NCBI GenBank assembly: GCA_002382445.1
Contig: DGAQ01000025.1
Coordinates: forward strand, 42,964 to 53,807
DNA length: 10,844 nucleotides
Reading direction: 5' to 3'
Source: Porticoccaceae bacterium UBA4026
Lineage (GTDB): Bacteria > Pseudomonadota > Gammaproteobacteria > Pseudomonadales > Porticoccaceae
Shown: positions 1 to 6,854 of the stretch, piece by piece
How positions within the stretch are numbered: the first letter of the stretch is position 1
Layout of the letters: every line of letters starts with the position of its first letter
The notes under the pieces: model-generated
Database searches by the model: none
What the model saw: the letters and a program-made list of their open reading frames with translations, nothing else
Told to the model about the DNA's origin: nothing
Position numbers and translations under genes: made by a program

Positions 1-100
1 GCTGTGCCTCTTCTAGGGCGCTTAACACGCCAATATGTGCAATGCCTTTGGCTGCACCGCCGCCGAGGGCTAGTCCGATTTTGGTATTAAAGAGATTCAT
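1..100 (-). CDS. Patatin-like phospholipase family protein, N-terminal fragment (C-terminus outside window)
   Basis: Reading the minus strand from the ATG at 100 gives 33 codons before the window edge, starting MNLFNTKIGLALGGGAAKG and continuing IAHIGVLSALEEAQ. The LALGGGAAKGIAHIGVL block is the glycine-rich oxyanion-hole segment that opens patatin-family serine acyl hydrolases of the bacterial RssA type. The GxSxG nucleophile and the catalytic Asp would lie beyond the edge, so activity cannot be judged. The start is uncertain: in-frame ATGs also occur at 106 and 115, and a stop at 140-142 closes the frame upstream. I prefer 100 because AAGG lies 8 bases before it, but a GGGG before the 115 start also works. 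The gene reads in the same direction as icd but is separated from it by a strong terminator, so it probably has its own promoter in 116-180; none stood out there. The family call is fairly secure; the substrate is unknown. Confidence 0.75.
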   Translation of the reverse strand, partial: MNLFNTKIGLALGGGAAKGIAHIGVLSALEEAQ

Positions 101-182
101 TGCCATAGCCTTCATTTTACCCCGAGTAGGCGATTGAGACTACAGACAATAAGACTATTAATTAAGAAAACTCTAGACACAA

Positions 183-210
183 AAAAACCCGGCACAGTGG
201 CCGGGTTTTT
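183..210 (-). terminator. Rho-independent terminator downstream of icd (structure is bidirectional)
   Basis: Perfect inverted repeat with a GC core CCCGGC (188-193) pairing GCCGGG (200-205) around a 6-base loop. The stem is extended by AAAAA/TTTTT pairs (183-187 with 206-210). Read on the minus strand it ends in a run of seven T (187 down to 181), 15 bases after the icd stop. It also has a T-run on the plus strand, but no plus-strand gene is seen entering it. It separates icd from the patatin-like gene. Confidence 0.9.
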
Positions 211-225
211 AGGATGAAGCGTGAT

Positions 226-1479
226 TTACATGTTCTCGATCATCACGTCACCAAACTCTGAACAGGACATTAAGATAGCGTCGTCCATTAGGCGTTCGAA
301 GTCATAAGTAACCTTCTTTTCGTTAATGGCGCCTTCGATGCCTTTAATAACCAAGTCTGCTGCTTCTCCCCAACCAAGGTGACGTAGCATCATCTCGGCA
401 GACAGTATTAAGGAACCTGGATTGACCTTATCTTGTCCTGCGTACTTCGGGGCGGTGCCGTGAGTCGCTTCAAAGATAGCTATGTCGTCTGACAAGTTTG
501 CGCCTGGTGCAATACCGATACCGCCCACCTGCGCTGCGAGTGCGTCTGAGATATAGTCGCCGTTTAGATTCAACGTCGCTATCACGCTGTACTCATCTGG
601 ACGGAGTATGATCTGCTGTAACATGGCGTCAGCGATAACATCTTTGATGACAATATCTTCGCCAGTGTTTGGGTTCTTGACTCTGTGCCATGGGCCGCCA
701 TCAAGAAGCTCACCACCAAAGGATTCACGTGCGACTTCATATCCCCAGTCGCAGAATGCGCCTTCAGTGAACTTCATGATGTTGCCTTTGTGCACAAGAG
801 TTACCGATGGCTTGTTCTGGTCAATGGCGTACTGAATCGCCTTGGCAACCAATCGCTTGGTGCCTTCTTCTGAAACTGGTTTAACACCGATGCCACAGTT
901 GGTGTCAAAACGGATTTTGGTAACCATCATTTCCTCTTGCAAAAACTTGATAACCTTAGTGGCTTCATCGCTGCCAGCTTTCCATTCAATACCGGCGTAG
1001 ATGTCTTCAGAGTTCTCGCGGAAGATACACATGTCGACCTTATGGGGCGCTTTAACCGGAGAAGGTACTCCGGCAAACCAACGTACAGGGCGCTGACAGA
1101 CAAAAAGGTCAAGCTCTTGACGCAGTGCAACATTCAAAGAACGAAAGCCGCCACCGACGGGTGTTGTTAACGGGCCTTTAATAGAAACTATATACTCTTT
1201 AACCGCTTCAAGGGTCTCAGCGGGAAACCAGTCACCTGAATATAGATCAGCGGCTTTCTCACCGCAAAAGACTTCCATCCATGAGATTTTTTTTACACCC
1301 TTATAGGCTTTAGCGACTGCAGCATCGATCACTTTAACCATGACTGGAGTGATATCGATGCCGATACCGTCACCTTCGATAAATGGAATAATAGGATTAT
1401 TTGGCACGTTGATTGAAAAGTCAGCGTTAACCGTAATTTTTTCGCCAAATGCTGGCACTTGAATATGTTTGTATCCCAT
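226..1479 (-). CDS. icd: NADP-dependent isocitrate dehydrogenase
   Basis: 417 residues, full length for the E. coli-type enzyme (416) and colinear with it from the KIT...NVPNNPIIP N-terminus to the SEFGDVMIENM end. It oxidatively decarboxylates isocitrate to 2-oxoglutarate in the cytosolic TCA cycle, making NADPH. Substrate residues are visible: S114 and R120 in GGGFRSLNVALRQ, R130, R154, Y161, K231, and metal ligands D284, D308 and D312. The NADP-specifying set is present (K345, Y346, V352, Y392, R396), so this is not an NAD enzyme. S114 matches the serine phosphorylated by AceK in E. coli, so the site for glyoxylate-branch control is kept; no aceK is in the window. The ATG has GGAG seven bases upstream. 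The gene is monocistronic, with its own terminator, and divergent from rluE, as in E. coli. Confidence 0.97.
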   Translation of the reverse strand: MGYKHIQVPAFGEKITVNADFSINVPNNPIIPFIEGDGIGIDITPVMVKVIDAAVAKAYKGVKKISWMEVFCGEKAADLYSGDWFPAETLEAVKEYIVSIKGPLTTPVGGGFRSLNVALRQELDLFVCQRPVRWFAGVPSPVKAPHKVDMCIFRENSEDIYAGIEWKAGSDEATKVIKFLQEEMMVTKIRFDTNCGIGVKPVSEEGTKRLVAKAIQYAIDQNKPSVTLVHKGNIMKFTEGAFCDWGYEVARESFGGELLDGGPWHRVKNPNTGEDIVIKDVIADAMLQQIILRPDEYSVIATLNLNGDYISDALAAQVGGIGIAPGANLSDDIAIFEATHGTAPKYAGQDKVNPGSLILSAEMMLRHLGWGEAADLVIKGIEGAINEKKVTYDFERLMDDAILMSCSEFGDVMIENM

Positions 1480-1503
1480 TTTTAGCTCCGTTGATGGTGT
1501 ATA

Positions 1504-1533
1504 TTTTTATTGCATACTAAATTTTTTTGTAAA
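1504..1533 (-). promoter_or_regulatory. Weak candidate sigma70 promoter for icd
   Basis: On the minus strand, TTTACA (1533-1528) is a good -35 match. It is followed after 18 bases by TAAAAA (1509-1504), a poor -10. The spacing is permissible and the region is strongly AT-rich, but no -10 is convincing, so an activator or another start point is possible. The -35 overlaps the centre and one arm of the palindrome at 1518-1540. Confidence 0.25.
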
Positions 1534-1540
1534 AAATTTA
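1518..1540. repeat. 23-base perfect AT-only palindrome upstream of icd
   Basis: Arms TAAATTTTTT (1518-1527) and AAAAAATTTA (1531-1540) are exact reverse complements around TGT. The repeat lies about 40 bases upstream of the icd start and 80 upstream of rluE. It could be an operator, a bent-DNA/IHF-like element or chance in AT-rich DNA. It lacks a GC stem, so it is not a typical terminator. Confidence 0.4.
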
Positions 1541-1573
1541 CCTAATCACTCAATTTTAGCATGATCTGTGGTC

Positions 1574-1601
1574 TTTTTTGTAACTCTGTTTCATTTATAA
1601 T
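1574..1601 (+). promoter_or_regulatory. Probable sigma70 promoter of the rluE operon
   Basis: An exact TATAAT -10 hexamer lies at 1596-1601, about 20 bases upstream of the rluE start. The best-spaced -35 is a T-run (1574-1579, 16-base spacer), a poor match to TTGACA. The expected transcript start is near 1608, giving a leader of only about 14 bases that just holds the ribosome site. Confidence 0.5.
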
Positions 1602-1611
1602 AACAATTTGC

Positions 1612-1615
1612 GGAG
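1612..1615 (+). promoter_or_regulatory. Shine-Dalgarno GGAG that sets the TTG start of rluE
   Basis: GGAG lies six bases before the TTG at 1622. An in-frame TAA at 1601-1603 with no ATG or GTG between makes TTG the only reasonable start. Confidence 0.75.
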
Positions 1616-1621
1616 ACCCTA

Positions 1622-2164
1622 TTGTCCAAATTGATCATTTTTAACAAACCCTTTCAGGTCCTCTGTCAATTCACAGATGAAGGCGAGCGGAAAACCCTTG
1701 CCGATTACATTGATATTAGGGCGGTGTACCCCGCTGGCCGTCTGGACTTCGATTCTGAAGGCCTATTACTGTTGACCGATGACGGTAAATTGCAAGCAAA
1801 AATAAGTGATCCAAAATTCAAATTAACTAAGACCTACTGGGTCCAAGTTGAGGGTGCTGCCACCCGGAAAGACTGTGCAACTCTGATTAAGGGTGTGCAC
1901 TTAAAGGATGGAATGGCCAGAGCGGTATCTTGTAAAATTCTTTCCGAACCAGCGCTTTGGGAACGTATTCCACCGATTCGTGTGCGTAAGTCCATCCCCC
2001 ACAGTTGGATTGAGGTTATTATTAATGAAGGCCGAAACCGTCAAGTAAGACGTATGACTGCTGCAGTCAATTTACCCACGCTGCGATTGGTTCGTGTGGC
2101 TGTCGGGGAGTGGTCGTTAGAGGATCTCCCGTCAGGCGCATATAAGCAGGTTGACGCTTTATAA
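1622..2164 (+). CDS. rluE: 23S rRNA pseudouridine synthase, RluE type
   Basis: 180 residues of the RsuA/RluB/RluE family. RluE isomerises U2457 of 23S rRNA to pseudouridine. The catalytic aspartate is D42 in AGRLDFDSEGLLLLT. Other family blocks are FNKPFQVLCQFTDE at the start, KTYWVQVEG in the middle, then PPIRVRKSIPHSWIEV and NEGRNRQVRRMTAAV with LPTLRLVR near the end. The protein begins almost at the catalytic domain, so it lacks both the S4 domain of RsuA/RluB and the basic N-terminal extension of E. coli RluE. Translation starts at TTG, supported by a well-placed GGAG and an upstream in-frame stop. It is the first gene of the plus-strand block, divergent from icd, with nudJ 30 bases downstream, which is the same relation as in E. 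coli and supports RluE over a paralogue. Confidence 0.92.
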   Translation: MSKLIIFNKPFQVLCQFTDEGERKTLADYIDIRAVYPAGRLDFDSEGLLLLTDDGKLQAKISDPKFKLTKTYWVQVEGAATRKDCATLIKGVHLKDGMARAVSCKILSEPALWERIPPIRVRKSIPHSWIEVIINEGRNRQVRRMTAAVNLPTLRLVRVAVGEWSLEDLPSGAYKQVDAL

Positions 2165-2194
2165 CAGTTCCAACAACATTCAGAGGAATCAACT

Positions 2195-2641
2195 ATGCCC
2201 AATAAAATACACCTGACCGTTGCCACTGTTGTTGTCCAAGACAACAAATTTTTGATGGTTCGTGAGACTCAAGAAGGCGTTGAAGTCATTAACCAACCTG
2301 CCGGCCATGTAGAGCCTGGCGAAGACGTTATGGCTGCTGCATTGAGGGAGACCTTAGAAGAAACCGCTTGGGATATTAAGATAACCGGGTTTTTAGGTTT
2401 TTCAAATACTAAGTCGGCCACAACGGGTATTACCTACTACCGCCATACCTTTCTTGCAGAGCCTTTACAGTTTAATGCTACGGCAGAACTTGACCCAGAT
2501 ATCGACAGTGCTGAATGGATGTCTGCGGCCGAAATTAGAGATCCTAGCAACATTCCGCGCAGCGGCATGGTGTTACAGGTACTCGAAGACTATGAAGCCG
2601 GGCGTATTTTCTCTTTGGAAATGTTTCGTAACGGCTTATAG
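2195..2641 (+). CDS. nudJ: Nudix hydrolase, NudJ type
   Basis: 148 residues with the single Nudix fold expected for NudJ. E. coli NudJ is a broad pyrophosphohydrolase/phosphatase that acts on nucleoside tri- and diphosphates and on the thiamine precursor HMP-PP. The Nudix box runs from G37 to W59 (GHVEPGE, then RETLEETAW). The metal-binding REx2EE core is intact, but the usual glycine near the end of the box is alanine (ETAW rather than ETG). I recall the same ETAW form in pseudomonad NudJ proteins, so this looks like a lineage trait rather than decay. NQPAGH before the box is also typical of the family. The ATG follows GAGG at good spacing. It lies 30 bases after rluE and 41 before mnmA in the conserved order, which supports NudJ within a large and diverse superfamily. 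Confidence 0.88.
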   Translation: MPNKIHLTVATVVVQDNKFLMVRETQEGVEVINQPAGHVEPGEDVMAAALRETLEETAWDIKITGFLGFSNTKSATTGITYYRHTFLAEPLQFNATAELDPDIDSAEWMSAAEIRDPSNIPRSGMVLQVLEDYEAGRIFSLEMFRNGL

Positions 2642-2682
2642 TGACGACATCATTACTGTCATAAAAAGTAGCTCGGTGTCCC

Positions 2683-3780
2683 ATGAGTAAAACCCAAAAA
2701 GTTATCGTAGGCATGTCTGGCGGCGTTGATTCGTCTGTGGCGGCACTTTTGTTGCTGCAACAGGGCTATCAAGTCGAGGGCCTGTTTATGAAAAACTGGG
2801 ACGAAGATGATGGTTCAGAGTATTGCACTGCCATGGCGGACCTAGCTGATGCGCAGCAGGTGTCAGACAAACTTGGTATTAGCTTGCATACAGCCAACTT
2901 TGCGGCGGATTACTGGGACAACGTATTTGAGCATTTTCTCCAGGAGTACCGCGCTGGGCGAACCCCTAACCCCGACATTCTGTGCAACCGAGAAATTAAA
3001 TTTAAAGTGTTCCTTGATTACGCCCAGATTCTTGGGGCTGATTTTATTGCTACCGGTCATTACACTCGAACCGACTTACACGATGGTCGTTCGCGGTTGC
3101 TTAAAGGTTTAGATGGGAACAAAGATCAAAGCTATTTTTTACACGCGGTGGGCGAGCACGCCTTTGCCAAGTCGTTGTTCCCGGTCGGTGAGTTGGACAA
3201 GCCTGAGGTACGTAAAATTGCCGATGAGCATGGCTTTGTCACCTCAGACAAGAAAGACAGCACCGGTATCTGTTTTATTGGCGAGAGACGATTTAAAGAC
3301 TTTTTAGAGCAGTATATTCCGGCTCAACCCGGTGTGATGGAGACGCCTCATGGTGTGGCGATGGGCGAGCATCAAGGTTTGATGTTTTACACTATCGGCC
3401 AGCGTCAGGGCCTGGGCATTGGCGGTGTTAAAGACAGCAGCGAAGAGCCTTGGTATACCTTAGACAAAGATCTTGAGCGCAATGTGTTAATTGTCGGTCA
3501 GGGGTCTAACCACCCTCTTTTGTTCACTAACCATCTGGCCGCGTCTGAAATTAACTGGATCAACGGCGAGCCCAGCGAGCCTTTAGAGTGCATGGCTAAA
3601 ACGCGTTATCGGCAACCTGATCAACCTTGCCTGGTTACCCCCGATGCCGATGGAGGTTGTGAGGTGACATTTAAGCAACCACAGCGTGCGGTAACACCAG
3701 GCCAGTCGGTGGTCTTCTATCAGCACGATTGTTGCCTCGGGGGCGGCGTGATTGAGCGGACTTGGAATATTGCTGAGTGA
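2683..3780 (+). CDS. mnmA: tRNA-specific 2-thiouridylase MnmA
   Basis: 365 residues, close to the usual 360-375. MnmA adenylates and thiolates U34 of the glutamate, lysine and glutamine tRNAs to s2U, taking sulfur from the Tus relay. The N-terminal PP-loop GMSGGVDSS (10-18) binds ATP. The catalytic cysteines are C101 in NPDILCNREIKF and C197 in DSTGICFIGERRF. KNWDEDDGSEYCTA, ATGHYTR and YTIGQRQGLGIGG follow the E. coli protein closely. The C-terminal beta-barrel ends with TPGQSVVFY and CLGGGVIE. The ribosome site before the ATG is weak (GGTG close to the start), but the alignment of MSKTQKVIVGMSGG fixes the N-terminus. Its stop overlaps the start of hflD. The gene is complete, with no missing key residue. 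Confidence 0.97.
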   Translation: MSKTQKVIVGMSGGVDSSVAALLLLQQGYQVEGLFMKNWDEDDGSEYCTAMADLADAQQVSDKLGISLHTANFAADYWDNVFEHFLQEYRAGRTPNPDILCNREIKFKVFLDYAQILGADFIATGHYTRTDLHDGRSRLLKGLDGNKDQSYFLHAVGEHAFAKSLFPVGELDKPEVRKIADEHGFVTSDKKDSTGICFIGERRFKDFLEQYIPAQPGVMETPHGVAMGEHQGLMFYTIGQRQGLGIGGVKDSSEEPWYTLDKDLERNVLIVGQGSNHPLLFTNHLAASEINWINGEPSEPLECMAKTRYRQPDQPCLVTPDADGGCEVTFKQPQRAVTPGQSVVFYQHDCCLGGGVIERTWNIAE

Positions 3781-4388
3781 TTTTTAGTCGCCCCACTGCT
3801 GACCAGGCGCTCGCCTTGGCAGGCGTTTTCCAATCGGCTGTATTGGTCGAGGAAATTGCCAATCATGGCGATATTAGTCAAAAACGATTGGCACATGCCA
3901 TGTCGGTACTACTTAATCAAAACCCCGAATCTGTTTCTAGCCTCTATGGGTCGCCCAACGACATGGAGCCAGGCGTCAACGCGATGCGCAACCTGCTTAT
4001 CGATCGATCATCGGGGTCAGCCGATGTACTGCGTTACGCTATTGGCATTATGTATCTCGCCCGAAAGCTAACCAGCGATAAGGCCAAGCTTGATAAGGTT
4101 GGCGACGGCATCACTAATGCGCAACGACAGTCTGAGCACTTTTCTCCGACCCACGGTAACGTGATAGCGAATGTTGCTGGGTTGTATCAAGACACGGTTA
4201 GTACAATGAGCGTGCGTATTCAGGTGTCAGGCAACCCCGCTTATTTGCAGCAATCGGGTATAGCCCAGCGCGTCCGATGCTTATTATTTGCCGGCATCCG
4301 CAGTGCCTTTCTTTGGCACCAGGTTGGTGGCAAGCGCAGCCATCTGCTACTTCGGCGTGACAGCCTGCTTGCGGTATTGCCAAAATAA
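3777..4388 (+). CDS. hflD: HflD family protein (lysogenisation regulator homologue)
   Basis: 203 residues (E. coli HflD 213). Family blocks are ALALAGVFQSAVLVEEIANHG near the N-terminus, DVLRYAIGIMYLARKL (83-98), RIQVSGNPAYLQQ (147-159) and the C-terminal FAGIRSAFLWHQVGG (171-185). HflD is a peripheral inner-membrane, mostly helical protein. In E. coli it binds phage lambda CII and lowers lysogenisation; its normal cell role is unclear, and no phage is seen here. The start is GTG within the sequence GTGA that also carries the mnmA stop, a four-base overlap that points to coupled translation. No ATG in this frame gives the conserved N-terminal helix. The position between mnmA and purB matches E. 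coli and strengthens the call, since the sequence family is fast-evolving. Confidence 0.9.
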   Translation: MIFSRPTADQALALAGVFQSAVLVEEIANHGDISQKRLAHAMSVLLNQNPESVSSLYGSPNDMEPGVNAMRNLLIDRSSGSADVLRYAIGIMYLARKLTSDKAKLDKVGDGITNAQRQSEHFSPTHGNVIANVAGLYQDTVSTMSVRIQVSGNPAYLQQSGIAQRVRCLLFAGIRSAFLWHQVGGKRSHLLLRRDSLLAVLPK

Positions 4389-4426
4389 GCTAACACTCAG
4401 ATGATAAGGTTTAACCGAATAGATAA

Positions 4427-4455
4427 CTGAAATTATGCCTTTATTCGGGTATAAT
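4427..4455 (+). promoter_or_regulatory. Sigma70 promoter for purB
   Basis: CTGAAA (-35, 4427-4432, four of six) and an exact TATAAT (-10, 4450-4455) are separated by exactly 17 bases. They sit in the 101-base gap after hflD, so transcription would start near 4462, about 28 bases before purB. This allows purB-roxA-GNAT to be expressed apart from the rRNA/tRNA genes upstream. I saw no clear PurR-type box beside it. Confidence 0.7.
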
Positions 4456-4489
4456 CACGCCAGTTTAATTCTTCGATCTAGGAATCACC

Positions 4490-5866
4490 ATGGCAAAGAT
4501 TTCGCTATCTCCTCTTACAGCCGTTTCTCCCATCGATGGGCGCTATGGCAGCAAAACAGAGATGTTGAGAACGGTATTCAGTGAGTACGGTTTAATTCGT
4601 TACCGCGTGTTGGTTGAGGTGCGATGGTTGCAGTATTTGGCTGCTAATTCCTCCATCGTTGAGGTTGCCCCCTTTTCCGATGAAGCGAACGCTCTGCTTA
4701 ACGGTTTGGTCGACAATTTCACACTCGAACATGCCGAGCGTGTTAAAGAAATTGAGCGAACCACTAACCATGATGTCAAAGCCGTGGAATACCTGATTAA
4801 AGAAGTCATTGCCGACAACTCAGAGTTATCGGCGGTCAGTGAATTTGTGCACTTTGCCTGTACCTCTGAAGACATCAACAACCTGTCTCACGCGCTAATG
4901 CTGAAAGAAGGCCGCGATCAGGTGGTAGTGCCGGCATTAGAGGGTATTCATGCCCAGTTAGTGGCCATGGCAATAGAGTTTTCCGATGTGGCTATGTTGG
5001 CTAGAACCCACGGACAGACAGCGTCCCCGACGACGGTTGGTAAAGAAATGGCGAATGTTGCCCATCGTCTGCAACGTCAGCTAACGTCGATTACTGCGGT
5101 TCCTCTATTGGGCAAGATAAACGGGGCTGTCGGTAACTACAACGCACATTTTTCTGCCTACCCCGACCTGGACTGGCCGGCGATCTCTCAGGCATTTGTT
5201 GAACAACTAGGCTTAGAATTCAACCCTTACACCACTCAAATTGAACCCCATGACTATATGGCGGAGTTGTTTGATGGCTTGGCCCGATCGAACACCATTT
5301 TGATCGACTTTGCGCGAGATATCTGGGGTTATATTTCACTGGGTTACTTCAAGCAAAAGACGATTGCAGGCGAAGTAGGCTCATCGACTATGCCGCACAA
5401 GGTTAATCCTATCGATTTTGAAAATGCCGAAGGCAATATGGGCATTGCTAATGCGTTGTATGGCCACCTGTCGGCCAAGTTGCCAGTGTCACGTTGGCAG
5501 CGAGACCTGACTGACTCTACCGTGCTTCGGAATATGGGCGTTGGTCTGGGCTACTCTATGATTGCCTACGCCTCTCTTGATAAAGGCATAAGTAAATTAC
5601 AGCTAAACCAAGCGCGTTTGGCCGCAGATCTTGATTCAGCCTGGGAAGTGCTTGCTGAGCCGATTCAAACCGTTATGCGCCGCTATAGTATTGAAGAGCC
5701 CTACGAGAAACTAAAAGCACTAACGCGGGGTAAGGTGATGGACCAGGCGACTATTCAAGCCTTTATCGATACGCTGGACATTCCAGAAGAGGCTAAGACG
5801 GCTCTTAAGGCAATGACGCCTGCCAGTTACATCGGTAACGCCGCACAACAAGCTAAGGATATTTAG
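4490..5866 (+). CDS. purB: Adenylosuccinate lyase
   Basis: 458 residues (E. coli 456), colinear throughout. PurB catalyses two fumarate-releasing steps in the cytosol: SAICAR to AICAR in purine synthesis, and adenylosuccinate to AMP. Visible features are LTAVSPIDGRYG at the N-terminus, ERTTNHDVKAVEY (89-101), FACTSEDINN (122-131), the catalytic histidine H174 in ARTHGQTASPT, and the fumarase/aspartase signature GSSTMPHKVNP (297-307) whose loop carries the catalytic serine (S298 by offset from E. coli S295). SRWQRDLTDSTVLRN follows. This is the long E. coli-type PurB, not the shorter Bacillus type. AGGAA precedes the ATG at good spacing. A strong promoter lies upstream, and roxA starts 10 bases after the stop, so the two are likely cotranscribed. 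Confidence 0.97.
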   Translation: MAKISLSPLTAVSPIDGRYGSKTEMLRTVFSEYGLIRYRVLVEVRWLQYLAANSSIVEVAPFSDEANALLNGLVDNFTLEHAERVKEIERTTNHDVKAVEYLIKEVIADNSELSAVSEFVHFACTSEDINNLSHALMLKEGRDQVVVPALEGIHAQLVAMAIEFSDVAMLARTHGQTASPTTVGKEMANVAHRLQRQLTSITAVPLLGKINGAVGNYNAHFSAYPDLDWPAISQAFVEQLGLEFNPYTTQIEPHDYMAELFDGLARSNTILIDFARDIWGYISLGYFKQKTIAGEVGSSTMPHKVNPIDFENAEGNMGIANALYGHLSAKLPVSRWQRDLTDSTVLRNMGVGLGYSMIAYASLDKGISKLQLNQARLAADLDSAWEVLAEPIQTVMRRYSIEEPYEKLKALTRGKVMDQATIQAFIDTLDIPEEAKTALKAMTPASYIGNAAQQAKDI

Positions 5867-5876
5867 GCCCTATCCC

Positions 5877-6836
5877 ATGAGCGACAACCACTCTATTCTG
5901 GGCGATCTTAGCGCCGATCTGTTTCTTGCTGAGTATTGGCAGAAAAAGCCGCTGCTCATTCGCAATGCAATTCCACATTTTGAGCCACCCATAGACGGCG
6001 ATGATTTGGCCGGCATGTCCCTTGAGCCTGCGGTGGAATCACGACTGGTGATAGGAAAGGATTGGCAAGTAGAGCATGGCCCCTTTCAAGAAAACCGCTT
6101 TGAAACCCTACCTGAGAACAACTGGACACTGTTGGTGCAGGCTGTCGACCTTTGGGTTCCTGAGGTTGCTGAACTACTCAATTATTTCGACTTTTTGCCC
6201 GCCTGGCGTATCGATGACATTATGGTCAGCTATGCAGAGGACGGCGGCAGCGTAGGCCCGCATTTCGACCATTACGACGTATTCTTACTGCAAGGCAGCG
6301 GGCAGCGTCGTTGGCAGATCGGTGAGTCGGCTAATGGCGACATGACGCTCGCCAGTGATACGTCGCTAAAAGTACTAGAGAATTTTATTGCCACTGATGA
6401 ATGGGTGTTAAACCCTGGAGATATGCTGTATTTGCCACCAAAGGTTGCCCATCATGGCGTTGCCATAGGTGAGTGCACAACCTTTTCAGTGGGCTTTCGC
6501 GCCCCTTCTGCCACTGAGATGCTTGATGATCTAGCGACAGAGTTGCTGAGCAGAGATCTTGTTCCCAACCACCTGACTGACCCCCCTTTGACCGAAGCGA
6601 TGGCAAATGCGCCCATCTCAGGGGAGTATGTTCAACGCATAAAGGCCTTGCTTCTGGAGACCCTGGACGATGATCAGATGCTGGGTCAATGGTTTACACA
6701 ATTTATGACTGAGCCTAAGTATCCTTCATTGGTCGAGTTAACCGAAGAAGTACGAAGCGCTACTTTTGAAAATCAGATCTCAGAGGGAGAAGAACCCAGT
6801 TACACGCATTATGTCAACGGTCTAAAGCAAGACTAA
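5877..6836 (+). CDS. roxA: Ribosomal oxygenase RoxA (YcfD-like, L16 arginine hydroxylase), short C-terminus
   Basis: 319 residues of the JmjC/cupin 2-oxoglutarate Fe(II) oxygenases. E. coli YcfD/RoxA hydroxylates Arg81 of ribosomal protein L16. The iron triad is visible: H129 and D131 in GPHFDHYDVFLLQG, and H192 in LPPKVAHHG. The segment GSGQRRWQIGE (140-150) holds arginines at the position of the 2-oxoglutarate-binding arginine, and RIDDIMVSYA and FSVGFRAP are further family blocks. E. coli RoxA has about 373 residues in three parts: JmjC core, dimerisation helices and winged helix. Here the core and helices are present (to about residue 270), but only about 50 residues remain where the winged helix would be. 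The next gene begins 18 bases later, so no frameshifted remainder fits. It directly follows purB; in E. coli, phoPQ lies between the two. Confidence 0.88.
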   Translation: MSDNHSILGDLSADLFLAEYWQKKPLLIRNAIPHFEPPIDGDDLAGMSLEPAVESRLVIGKDWQVEHGPFQENRFETLPENNWTLLVQAVDLWVPEVAELLNYFDFLPAWRIDDIMVSYAEDGGSVGPHFDHYDVFLLQGSGQRRWQIGESANGDMTLASDTSLKVLENFIATDEWVLNPGDMLYLPPKVAHHGVAIGECTTFSVGFRAPSATEMLDDLATELLSRDLVPNHLTDPPLTEAMANAPISGEYVQRIKALLLETLDDDQMLGQWFTQFMTEPKYPSLVELTEEVRSATFENQISEGEEPSYTHYVNGLKQD

Positions 6837-6854
6837 ATAGGAGTCACTGGCAAG

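Noticed and set aside
608..1170. Several plus-strand open frames of 62-77 codons opposite icd
   Set aside because: They lie antisense to a fully conserved enzyme, encode no recognisable domain and have no ribosome site of note; they reflect the codon pattern of icd.
2315..2400. Nudix box with alanine in place of glycine as a sign of an inactive NudJ
   Set aside because: The REx2EE metal-binding core is intact and the ETAW form is, as I recall, normal in pseudomonad NudJ proteins.
4413..4450. Inverted repeat AACCGAAT / ATTCGGGT next to the purB promoter as an operator or terminator
   Set aside because: Only six bases pair exactly, the arms are 22 bases apart and no T-run follows; it may be chance.
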